Assembly (NCBI GenBank): GCA_030609125.1
Contig: JAUWCW010000049.1
Coordinates: forward strand, 1-9,969
Reading direction: 5' to 3'
DNA from: Candidatus Rokuibacteriota bacterium
Lineage (GTDB): Bacteria; JAUVQV01
Length of the DNA: 9,969 nt
Below, one piece after another: positions 1 through 5,735 of the stretch (the first letter of the stretch is position 1; the number at the start of each line of letters is the position of its first letter). The notes below the pieces were generated by a model. That model made no database searches, had not been told where the DNA came from, and worked only from the letters and a program-made list of their open reading frames with translations. The position numbers and the translations under genes were made by a program.

Positions 1-345
1 GACGCCCCGGCTTTTTCATGGTGGTTCCCGGCCGTTTCCAGCGTGACAACCTCTCCCGCACTTCCCAGAATCACCTCATAAGGGCCCTCACAATGCCTTG
101 GAGAGGGAAAGCAGCCCGTCACCCGGGAAGGAATTTCCTGATCACTCCTTGCCGATCCGAGACCGTCGACGGCAATCGAAACGGAGGACGACCTCAAGGA
201 GCTTGCCCGGGACTGGGACCTTGAGGATTGAGCTCAGGCCGGGCTTCAGGGAAGCGGTTCGCCGGGCTGACAGGCCGTCTTTGGCCGATCCTCGGCATGG
301 CCCAGGGAGGCCGGAAGCCCGTGCTCTGCGAGCCGCTGTCCTCCG
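1..345. other. No supportable gene; possible degraded coding remnant
   Basis: No reading frame here has a credible start, ribosome binding site and recognisable protein. One plus-strand stretch (about 142-231) is open and ends in a natural-looking, helix-like tail (EDDLKELARDWDLED, then TGA), but it follows an in-frame stop at 139-141 and contains no ATG or GTG. It could be the relic of a small protein. A 10-bp palindrome, CCGTCGACGG, lies at 163-172. I see no hairpin with a T-tract that would terminate the minus-strand ATPase gene ending at 346. Confidence 0.5.
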
Positions 346-1665
346 TCAGCGGATCAGCTGTCGCATCATCGAGGCAACCTCGTCGGGGGTGATCCAGGAC
401 ACCTCGGTCGCTCCGATGTGACCGGTATCGAAGCGCATGTTGCTGACGAAGAGAAAGTTCTTCGGCCGGTAAGCTTCGATGAAACTCCGGGCCGACCGTG
501 GGATCGAGGGTCTTCCGCTCGTCCCCGCTTTGACCTCGAGGGCGACGATCCCCGAACCCGTGTCGACGACGAAGTCAACCTCGGCCCCGGACGTGCTTCG
601 CCAGAAGTGCAGGTCCGTCCCCAGCGGGAGCGTCTTGAGCAGCTCGCCGAAGACCCAGTTTTCGACCGTCGGTCCCGAGTCGACTCGATCCGCGGGCGGG
701 AGGAAGCTGTGCACAAGGTGATTCCGGATGCCGTTGTCGATGAAGAAAATCTTGGGAGTCCTCGTCAGCTCGGAGCGCCGGCCCCCGGCGTAGGGAGGCA
801 CCATCGCGACGACATGCCCCGCCTCGAGGATCTCGAGGTAGGACGCTACCGTGTCGCGGCTGACCCCGAGAATTGAGGCCCATTCCGAGAGATTGACGAG
901 GTTGCCCGTCTGGTTCGCCGCCAGCCGCAGCAGCCGTCGGAACACGTCCGGGCGGCCGATCCGGAAGAGGTCGCTGGCGTCCCGCAGGATGATCGCCTCC
1001 ACGAGATTTGTGAGCAGCGCTTCCGGAGATTCCCCGAGCCACACATCGGGGTAGCCGCCGTAGATGATGTGCCGCTCGAGCCGCTCCTCGAGGGCGCGGG
1101 CGCGGGCGAGCCCGGGAAGGGTTTCGAGATCGTAGCCGACCTCCGCAAGAGAGAGCGGCAGCAGACGTTCTCGCGTCGCTCTGCCCGCAAGCGACTCGCG
1201 GACCTTCGCCCCGAGATGAAACGACGAGCTTCCGGTCACCAGAATGGGTGCTCCGAACCCCCGATCGACGATGCCCTTCAGGAAGAGACCGGCGTTTTCC
1301 AGATGCTGCGCCTCCTCGAAGAAGAGCGTGACCGGCGGCGACGGGGCGGCCTTCTCGAGGTCGGCAAGGAACAGCGGTGCCGAGCGGCACCATTGCTGAA
1401 CGAGGCCCTGCTCGCAATCGATGAAGAGCGCGGGCTTTCCGGCATCCGCGAGATGGGCCCAGACCGCGGTCGATTTCCCTGCCTGCCGGGGGCCCACGAC
1501 CAGATGCGCCCGATTCGATTTCCGCCAACGACTTCCTGCTGTTTTGAGCAGATCGCGAGGGATGAAGGTCTCCGGCCGATGGGAGGCAAACCACCGCCCG
1601 AGACTCCCAGGATCTTCAATCCACGGGTTGTCATGCAGGAGAATAGTCCGAAGATCACGATCCAT
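346..1665 (-). CDS. AAA ATPase of the ATP_bind/DUF4143 family
   Basis: About 439 residues, the normal size for this family. Numbering from the ATG, a Walker A GPRQAGKST lies at 58-66, a Walker B-like FFEEAQHL at 115-122 (EEAQ instead of the usual DEAQ or DEIQ) and a sensor-like ILVTGSSS near 141-148. A winged-helix segment follows (about 256-290), then the C-terminal DUF4143 region, which has a PD-(D/E)XK-like pattern: E341 in an ENWVFGEL stretch, D364, E377 and K379. Family members are common, often solitary and horizontally mobile, and their cellular role is unsettled; nuclease activity is not shown by this sequence alone. The frame could also begin at a GTG at 1671, but that codon directly abuts the -10 box and has little Shine-Dalgarno sequence, so I prefer the ATG at 1665, where transcription should begin. 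The gene is solitary and divergent from the lipoprotein. Confidence 0.9.
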   Translation of the reverse strand: MDRDLRTILLHDNPWIEDPGSLGRWFASHRPETFIPRDLLKTAGSRWRKSNRAHLVVGPRQAGKSTAVWAHLADAGKPALFIDCEQGLVQQWCRSAPLFLADLEKAAPSPPVTLFFEEAQHLENAGLFLKGIVDRGFGAPILVTGSSSFHLGAKVRESLAGRATRERLLPLSLAEVGYDLETLPGLARARALEERLERHIIYGGYPDVWLGESPEALLTNLVEAIILRDASDLFRIGRPDVFRRLLRLAANQTGNLVNLSEWASILGVSRDTVASYLEILEAGHVVAMVPPYAGGRRSELTRTPKIFFIDNGIRNHLVHSFLPPADRVDSGPTVENWVFGELLKTLPLGTDLHFWRSTSGAEVDFVVDTGSGIVALEVKAGTSGRPSIPRSARSFIEAYRPKNFLFVSNMRFDTGHIGATEVSWITPDEVASMMRQLIR

Positions 1666-1670
1666 ACTCA

Positions 1671-1721
1671 CAATATAAGCCTGGGTTTAAAGATTGTCAA
1701 TCGTAGTATTCAGGCTTATTG
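1671..1721. repeat. Inverted repeat framing the ATPase promoter (operator candidate)
   Basis: CAATATAAGCCTG at 1671-1683 and CAGGCTTATTG at 1711-1721 are reverse complements apart from one inserted base; the core ATAAGCCTG/CAGGCTTAT (1675-1683 and 1711-1719) is a perfect 9 bp. One arm overlaps the -10 box, the other lies just upstream of the -35, and the core arms are 27 bp apart. This is a plausible two-site operator; the cognate regulator is unknown. Confidence 0.5.
1672..1700 (-). promoter_or_regulatory. Near-consensus sigma-70 promoter, probably giving a leaderless mRNA
   Basis: On the minus strand a perfect -35 TTGACA (1700-1695) and a -10 TATATT (1677-1672) are separated by exactly 17 bp. 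Six bases separate the -10 from the A of ATG at 1665, which is where initiation would be expected, so the mRNA would start at or next to the start codon with no room for a ribosome binding site. The local AT-richness contrasts with the surrounding GC-rich DNA. Confidence 0.8.
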
Positions 1722-1736
1722 GCGGTTTTCGCTGCT

Positions 1737-1751
1737 CACGGTGAGACCGTG
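1737..1751. other. Perfect 6-bp hairpin between divergent genes
   Basis: CACGGT (1737-1742) and ACCGTG (1746-1751) are perfect complements around a GAG loop. No T-tract follows on either strand, so it is not a typical intrinsic terminator. It lies between the ATPase promoter and the lipoprotein gene and could be a 5' leader structure or a protein-binding dyad for the latter. Confidence 0.3.
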
Positions 1752-1803
1752 TTGTGCTGATCCGGGTTGACAACGGGGGACCTGGTGTCGGAGGATGCTC
1801 CAC

Positions 1804-2208
1804 ATGATTGGTGCCGGAAGATTGCTGCTGTTCCTCGGGGCCCTCATCGTGTTCGTGCCCGCCTGCTCCTCGGATTCGCCTCTGGCGGTGCGCGATCCGG
1901 TCATAGCGGATCTGACCTTCACCCCGAGTGCGGCAAGAGAGGGAACGGTTATTACCGTGACGGTGCGGTACTCTTCTCCCGTTCAGGCACGCGCAAACGG
2001 ACTCTGGTCAACGCTGTTCGCGATCGCCCCGATTGATCCGGACCTGCCTGCCGGGATTCCCGTCAACGAGGACTGCTCGGACTGCGTGATCTCGGCGCAG
2101 TTCGTTCTCAGGCAGTCGCGGGGAACAGTGGATGCGGATGTCTTCGCCATCGATGCCGGGGGGAGAAGGTCGAACAGCATCTCGGCGCCGTTCGCGTCAC
2201 TTCCCTGA
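1804..2208 (+). CDS. Small secreted lipoprotein of unknown function
   Basis: About 134 residues beginning MIGAGRLLLFLGALIVFVPAC. The short basic start, hydrophobic run and VPAC lipobox followed by SSDS indicate a signal-peptidase-II lipoprotein with its lipidated cysteine at about residue 20; the SSDS after the cysteine has no Asp at +2, which would fit outer-membrane sorting in Gram-negatives. The mature part (for example IADLTFTPSAAREGTVITV) has the alternating pattern of an Ig-like or other beta-sandwich fold, and an EDCSDC pair lies near residue 98-103. I do not recognise a family. An ATG at 1795 is in frame, but GGAGG occupies 1790-1794, directly against it and 9 bases from the ATG at 1804, so 1804 is the better start. 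The gene converges on ampD and their ends overlap by 12 bp. The TTGACA at 1767-1772 has no matching -10. Confidence 0.75.
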   Translation: MIGAGRLLLFLGALIVFVPACSSDSPLAVRDPVIADLTFTPSAAREGTVITVTVRYSSPVQARANGLWSTLFAIAPIDPDLPAGIPVNEDCSDCVISAQFVLRQSRGTVDADVFAIDAGGRRSNSISAPFASLP

Positions 2209-2742
2209 CCGCAGGAGTCCCCGAAAGCGCTTCCAGTCGAAACGCGGCCCCGGGTCGGTCTTTCTTTCCGGCGCGATGTCGCTGTGGCCGACGATCCGAT
2301 TGGGTGTTATGGCGGGGTAGGCGCGCATCAGGTCCCGGCAGAGTCGGGCGAGATTGTGGTACTGCCTCCCGGTGAAGATGTGCCGCTCGTCACCCTCGAG
2401 CTCGATGCCGACGGAGTAGTCGTTGCACCTGCCGCGCCCTCGCCAGGAGCTCTTCCCGGCGTGGTAGGCGGTGCGGTCCGTGTCGACGAACTGCGTTATC
2501 TTCCCCCTGCGGTCGATCAGGAAGTGGGCCGACAGCTCCTTGCCTTCCACGTCCCGGTACGCCGGGTGCTTCGAGCAGTCCAGCCTTCCCAGAAAGAGCT
2601 CCTCGATGTCCCCCGTGCCGAAGCAGCCGGGGGGGCAGGTGATGTGGTGGACCACGATGAGGTCCACTTCCTTCGCCCGGCGGCTTCGCTGGTGCGGGCT
2701 CGGGACGTCCCTGATCTTCAGCCTCGTTTTGAGTGTCCTCAC
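2197..2742 (-). CDS. ampD: 1,6-anhydro-N-acetylmuramyl-L-alanine amidase AmpD
   Basis: A 181-residue Amidase_2 protein, matching the roughly 180-residue cytosolic AmpD. In peptidoglycan recycling AmpD cleaves the bond between anhydro-MurNAc and L-Ala in muropeptides imported by AmpG; in species with AmpR this also controls beta-lactamase induction. Family landmarks are in order: VPSPH at 13-17, LIVVHH at 28-33 (zinc His32), SAHFLI at 71-76, AYHAG at 92-96, CNDYSVGIELEG at 106-117 with the conserved glutamates, and VGHSDIAPERKTDPGP at 151-166 containing zinc ligands His153 and Asp163 and the conserved Lys161. There is no signal peptide, which supports the cytosolic form rather than periplasmic AmiD. 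The start is a GTG at 2742 preceded by a GAGGG about 8 bases upstream. It is the last gene of the minus-strand operon, 25 bp after the lipid-kinase-like gene. Confidence 0.93.
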   Translation of the reverse strand: MRTLKTRLKIRDVPSPHQRSRRAKEVDLIVVHHITCPPGCFGTGDIEELFLGRLDCSKHPAYRDVEGKELSAHFLIDRRGKITQFVDTDRTAYHAGKSSWRGRGRCNDYSVGIELEGDERHIFTGRQYHNLARLCRDLMRAYPAITPNRIVGHSDIAPERKTDPGPRFDWKRFRGLLRSGK

Positions 2743-2767
2743 GTGGCGCCCTCTGAAGTGCCGGTGC

Positions 2768-3355
2768 CTACCCGGCCATGCCTCCCAGCAGGGTCATGAC
2801 TGCCGCGGTGATCAGCGGGATCGAAAGGTTGTCGTTGAGCCACCTGGGGGTAAGGATCTCCACGGCGGCGGCGGTGACAACGCCGGCGACGAGGATGGAC
2901 GGTGCGACCCCGGCGCCGAAAAGGTGCGGCGCCGCGCCGGCGATGAATCCCGCGACGACGAACGCCGCCGTCCCCTCAAGGCTCTTGTCCCGGAACTTCG
3001 TCTTTCCCCAGGCCTCGCCGACGATGGAGGCGAAGACATCCCCGAAGACGAGAAAGAGGATCGCCGCCGTCGCGACGGGCAGGCTGAAAAGGTAGAGCGT
3101 GAGGGCCACGCCGAGCACGTACGTCGGTGAGCCGGAGAGGGTGTCGGCCTCCCCGGGACGGATGACGCTGCTCAGCTTCTGCATGGCCCACCGGTTGAAG
3201 GCGGGAATGCGGAGGCGGGCGATGTCGAAAGTCATGATGCCGGCAAAGAGCAGGCCGTAAACGGCAAAGGCCCTGCCGCTGTCGAAGACGTAGTAGATCC
3301 CGAGGAGGAAGAGCCCTCCCAGGGAGTGATAGAGCTTGCGGCCCGCGTGCTTCAC
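2768..3355 (-). CDS. Membrane kinase of the dolichol/phytol/diacylglycerol kinase family
   Basis: About 195 residues and strongly hydrophobic, with six or so membrane segments. It has the signature pattern of the SEC59/DGK1/VTE5 family (often annotated as phosphatidate cytidylyltransferase-like): a basic RKLYHSLGG near the N-terminus (residues 6-14), a central FGDVFASIVGEAWGK (104-118), then KFRDKSLEGTAAF (120-132), and a C-terminal VEILTP with DNLSIPL (165-181). Characterised members phosphorylate a membrane lipid alcohol such as dolichol, phytol or diacylglycerol, several of them with CTP; the substrate here cannot be read from sequence. The same frame stays open far upstream, but that part shadows the radical SAM gene. 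The GTG at 3355 lies where homologues begin and forms a GTGA overlap with the preceding stop, so translation is probably coupled. Confidence 0.85.
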   Translation of the reverse strand: MKHAGRKLYHSLGGLFLLGIYYVFDSGRAFAVYGLLFAGIMTFDIARLRIPAFNRWAMQKLSSVIRPGEADTLSGSPTYVLGVALTLYLFSLPVATAAILFLVFGDVFASIVGEAWGKTKFRDKSLEGTAAFVVAGFIAGAAPHLFGAGVAPSILVAGVVTAAAVEILTPRWLNDNLSIPLITAAVMTLLGGMAG

Positions 3356-4662
3356 GAGCGGGAGACTTTCTTCCGTCGCGCCGCTTCGTAGGCCATGGGT
3401 CCGCGAAGGGGCGGGTTGTAGTACCCGTGGCGCAGCGCGGGGAACCGCTCCCTGAGGCGGTCCATGACGGTCGCGATCCCCAGCGGCCTGCCGCTCGAGA
3501 AGGGGCCGGCTGTTTCCCAGTACCACTCGGGGTCGAGGTTGAGGTTGCGCCACTGGATGAGATCGGGACGGGCGGCGGTGAGCAGTCCGGTGAAGGCGTG
3601 GTACTCCCCGGGGTCGTCGGTGACGCCGGGGAAGACGAAGTAGTTGATCGACGAGAAGCGCCGCATTCTCCGGGCAAGGAGCAGGCTCTCCTCCACCGCC
3701 TCGAGCCCGTACCCCTTCGGGCGGAAGTAGGCGGTGTAGACCTCCTCGCGGGCGCTGTTGAGGCTGACCCGGATGCTGTCCAGGCCCGCGGAGAAAAGAC
3801 GCTCGATCTTTCCCGGGCTGCCGGCGTTGGTGTTCATGTTGATCGTCCCCATGGGGGTCCGGCGGCGGATCGCCCTGACGGCTTCCTCGATGAGGTCGGC
3901 GGCCGTGAGAGGCTCGCCCTCGCACCCCTGCCCGAAGCTGACGACCGCACGCGGCGCCTTCTCCAGGTGAGGGACGGCGATCTCGACGATCTCCCCGACG
4001 GTGGGGGTGAAGGAGATCCTCTCCTGGGTGGCGGGGCACGCCGAGGAGGGGGGCTGGAGGGAGAGACAGCCGAGGCAGCGCGCGTTGCAGGATCGCGATG
4101 TCGGCAGGGGGGCCTCCCACCTGCCGAGAACAAGGTTGCGCGCCGCCGGACAGCCCGAGCAGAGGGCGCAGTCGAGAAGGTGCTGCCAGAGCCGGTTCCC
4201 CTCGTGGCGCTCCTTGAGTCGGCGTGCCCTCTGCCGGAGCCGGTTGAGGGGGAACTGGTCGATGTCCTGACGGCGGTCGGGGTCGACGCGCCGGGCGGGG
4301 ACGTAGAAACGCCCGCGATGCCACCCGACGGCGGTGTAGGCGAAAAGCGGGAGCCGGGGCGCGCCCCGTAGCGTGTCGTAGGGTGCTGTCAGGAGCTGCG
4401 TGTGGGCGGGGGCGAGAAAGGCGGCCACGGCGGTCACCTCGCCGCCACCCACCTCCACGGGCTCGCCGGACTCTTTCTCGAACCCGATGGGAAGCCTGCC
4501 GGGGAGCTGAAAGAGCTCCGATCCCTTCGGCAGGGGGATGCACTCCGACCGGCGCAGGGGCGTGACGGTGTCCCCGCTCCGGCCGGCGGCGTGGACGCCC
4601 GGCAGGTCGAAGACATCCCCGGCGGCATCGGCCGCCAGGAGTGTCAGGTAATCACTCCCCAT
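3352..4662 (-). CDS. Radical SAM protein with an extra upstream Cys cluster
   Basis: A 436-residue protein. The radical SAM core begins at about residue 186 with CNARCLGC (Cys192, Cys196, Cys199: the CX3CX2C site for the 4Fe-4S cluster that cleaves S-adenosylmethionine). A GQGCEGEPL segment at 245-252 stands where many family members have GGEP, and TINMNTNAGSPGKI (273-286) and AGLDSIRVSLNS (292-303) match the later barrel strands. A 185-residue N-terminal region precedes the core and contains a second triad CALCSGC (Cys165, Cys168, Cys171); Cys209 is also near. I recall uncharacterised proteins with the same PTS-x-x-CNARCLGC arrangement, but no known reaction. The ATG at 4662 follows a purine-rich GGGGGAAAAGG and overlaps the end of the upstream gene by 11 bp; its stop overlaps the kinase start. 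It is the second gene of the operon. Confidence 0.88.
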   Translation of the reverse strand: MGSDYLTLLAADAAGDVFDLPGVHAAGRSGDTVTPLRRSECIPLPKGSELFQLPGRLPIGFEKESGEPVEVGGGEVTAVAAFLAPAHTQLLTAPYDTLRGAPRLPLFAYTAVGWHRGRFYVPARRVDPDRRQDIDQFPLNRLRQRARRLKERHEGNRLWQHLLDCALCSGCPAARNLVLGRWEAPLPTSRSCNARCLGCLSLQPPSSACPATQERISFTPTVGEIVEIAVPHLEKAPRAVVSFGQGCEGEPLTAADLIEEAVRAIRRRTPMGTINMNTNAGSPGKIERLFSAGLDSIRVSLNSAREEVYTAYFRPKGYGLEAVEESLLLARRMRRFSSINYFVFPGVTDDPGEYHAFTGLLTAARPDLIQWRNLNLDPEWYWETAGPFSSGRPLGIATVMDRLRERFPALRHGYYNPPLRGPMAYEAARRKKVSRS

Positions 4663-5623
4663 CCTTTTCCCCCTGCCACGAGTCGCGGCGCTCCAGCTCG
4701 GCGTCGATGGCGTTGAGGACGGCGAGCTTGTTGCGCGCCCAGTCGGGGGCGATGAAAATGTCCCGGTAGCCGTCGGCGGTGAGCCGCTGGATGGAAACGC
4801 GGGGCGGCACGAGCTCGAGAAAATCCGCCACCCATCCGGCGTACTCCTCGAGGGTCGGCAGCGGGACTTCGCCGCGCCGGAACTCGTCTGCCAGGGCGGT
4901 TCCCTCCAGCACCAGGAGCAGGTGTATCTTCAGCCCCGAAAAGGGCAGGGACGCGAACCTGCGGGCCGTCTCCCGCATGATCTCCGAAGTCTCCCCCGGC
5001 AGGCCGAGGATGACGTGCCCCACCAGCTCCAGGCCTCGGGAAGACGCCCGCTCGATGGCGTCGAGCAGCTCTTCCAGGGTGTGCCCGCGGTTGATCCGCT
5101 CCAGCGTCGGCGCGTGGAACGACTGCACGCCGAGCTCCAGCCAGACGCGGCAGCGCTCCCGGTACGAGGCCAGAAGATCGAGCACCTCGTCGGAGACGCA
5201 GTCCGGCCTCGTTCCCACCGCGAGGCCGACGATGTCGGGGGAGAAGTCCAGCGCCTCGTCGTAGAGGCGCCGGAGCTCGTCGACGGGGCCGTAGGTGTTG
5301 GTGAAGGTCTGAAAGTAGGCGATGAACTTCTCCGCCCCGGAGCCGCGGTAGCGCTCCATGCCGAGGCGAAGCTGCTCCGTCACGGACGGCAGCGCCCCCT
5401 TCCGCCGCAGGGAGGACCCCCTGCCGTCGCAGTAGATGCATCCTCCGGTGGAGCGGGCGCCGTCACGGTTGGGACAGGTGAAGCCGGCGTCCACCGTCAG
5501 CTTGGCGACGCGCGTGCCGAAGGTGTTGCCCAGGCAGCTCTTGAAGTCGTAGTAGCGCTTGGCGGTGTTCCAGAAGGCGGGCCTTCCCTGCCGGGCGCCG
5601 GCGAGCCCGTTTGCGCTTTTCAT
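4652..5623 (-). CDS. TIGR01212 family (YhcC-type) radical SAM protein
   Basis: A 323-residue protein, close to the 309 or so of E. coli YhcC. The family-typical opening is clear: YYDFKSCLGNTFGTRVAKL (24-42), then DAGFTCPNRDG (45-55) and GGCIYC (60-65). Cys50, Cys62 and Cys65 form the long-spaced Fe-S site that distinguishes this group from the usual CX3CX2C. Other landmarks are FIAYFQTFTNTYGP (100-113), GTRPDC (137-142), ELGVQSFH (163-170), INRGHT (177-182) and GHVILGLPGET (202-212). The biochemical role of YhcC proteins is not established to my knowledge; tRNA- or redox-related roles are guesses. It is the first gene of the minus-strand operon and its end overlaps the next radical SAM gene. 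The ATG at 5623 is the only Met before residue 89. It lies six bases after a -10 box, so the mRNA may be leaderless. Confidence 0.92.
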   Translation of the reverse strand: MKSANGLAGARQGRPAFWNTAKRYYDFKSCLGNTFGTRVAKLTVDAGFTCPNRDGARSTGGCIYCDGRGSSLRRKGALPSVTEQLRLGMERYRGSGAEKFIAYFQTFTNTYGPVDELRRLYDEALDFSPDIVGLAVGTRPDCVSDEVLDLLASYRERCRVWLELGVQSFHAPTLERINRGHTLEELLDAIERASSRGLELVGHVILGLPGETSEIMRETARRFASLPFSGLKIHLLLVLEGTALADEFRRGEVPLPTLEEYAGWVADFLELVPPRVSIQRLTADGYRDIFIAPDWARNKLAVLNAIDAELERRDSWQGEKDGE

Positions 5624-5629
5624 GAGCCT

Positions 5630-5657
5630 ACTATAGTTTACTGCGTGGAGTAATCAA
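5630..5657 (-). promoter_or_regulatory. Promoter of the radical SAM operon with palindromic -10
   Basis: On the minus strand TTGATT (5657-5652) and TATAGT (5635-5630) are 16 bp apart. Initiation seven bases after the -10 would fall on the A of ATG at 5623, the same geometry as the ATPase promoter. The -10 is part of ACTATAGT (5630-5637), a perfect palindrome that also reads TATAGT on the plus strand (5632-5637), so the same element could drive mnmG. The plus-strand -35 is poor: TTGCGC with only 15 bp spacing. Confidence 0.55.
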
Positions 5658-5735
5658 ATGCGCAGACGGTTGCAAGGTTCTGCCTGGAAGACAGCGAGCA
5701 AAGTCCCTCTTGACAGAGTATTCCAAAACCTATGA
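5658..5735 (+). CDS. Possible 25-codon leader ORF overlapping the mnmG start
   Basis: ATG at 5658 is preceded by GGAG (5647-5650) at a spacing of 7, a better ribosome binding site than mnmG itself has. It encodes [20 protein letters not shown] followed by VFQNL, then stops at 5733-5735, 26 bases past the mnmG TTG start and in a different frame. It could be a translated leader coupled to mnmG, or an accidental ORF. A third explanation is a one-base indel separating an ATG-initiated N-terminus from mnmG. No homology is recognisable. Confidence 0.25.
   Translation: MRRRLQGSAWKTASKVPLDRVFQNL

Noticed and set aside
1-345. Short plus-strand ORFs at the left edge
   Set aside because: No ribosome binding sites or recognisable motifs; one frame runs into the 3' end of the minus-strand ATPase gene.
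1767-1772. TTGACA upstream of the lipoprotein as a promoter
   Set aside because: No -10-like hexamer lies 15-19 bp downstream; the expected position holds the GGAGG ribosome binding site.
3427-4371. Long plus-strand ORF (314 codons)
   Set aside because: Antisense to the 436-residue radical SAM gene, with low-complexity acidic/Gly composition typical of antisense frames in GC-rich genes.
3356-4543. Upstream extension of the membrane kinase frame to nearly 600 residues
   Set aside because: The extension is Pro/Arg-rich shadow sequence overlapping the radical SAM gene, which has clear motifs; homologues begin near the RKLYH motif at 3355.
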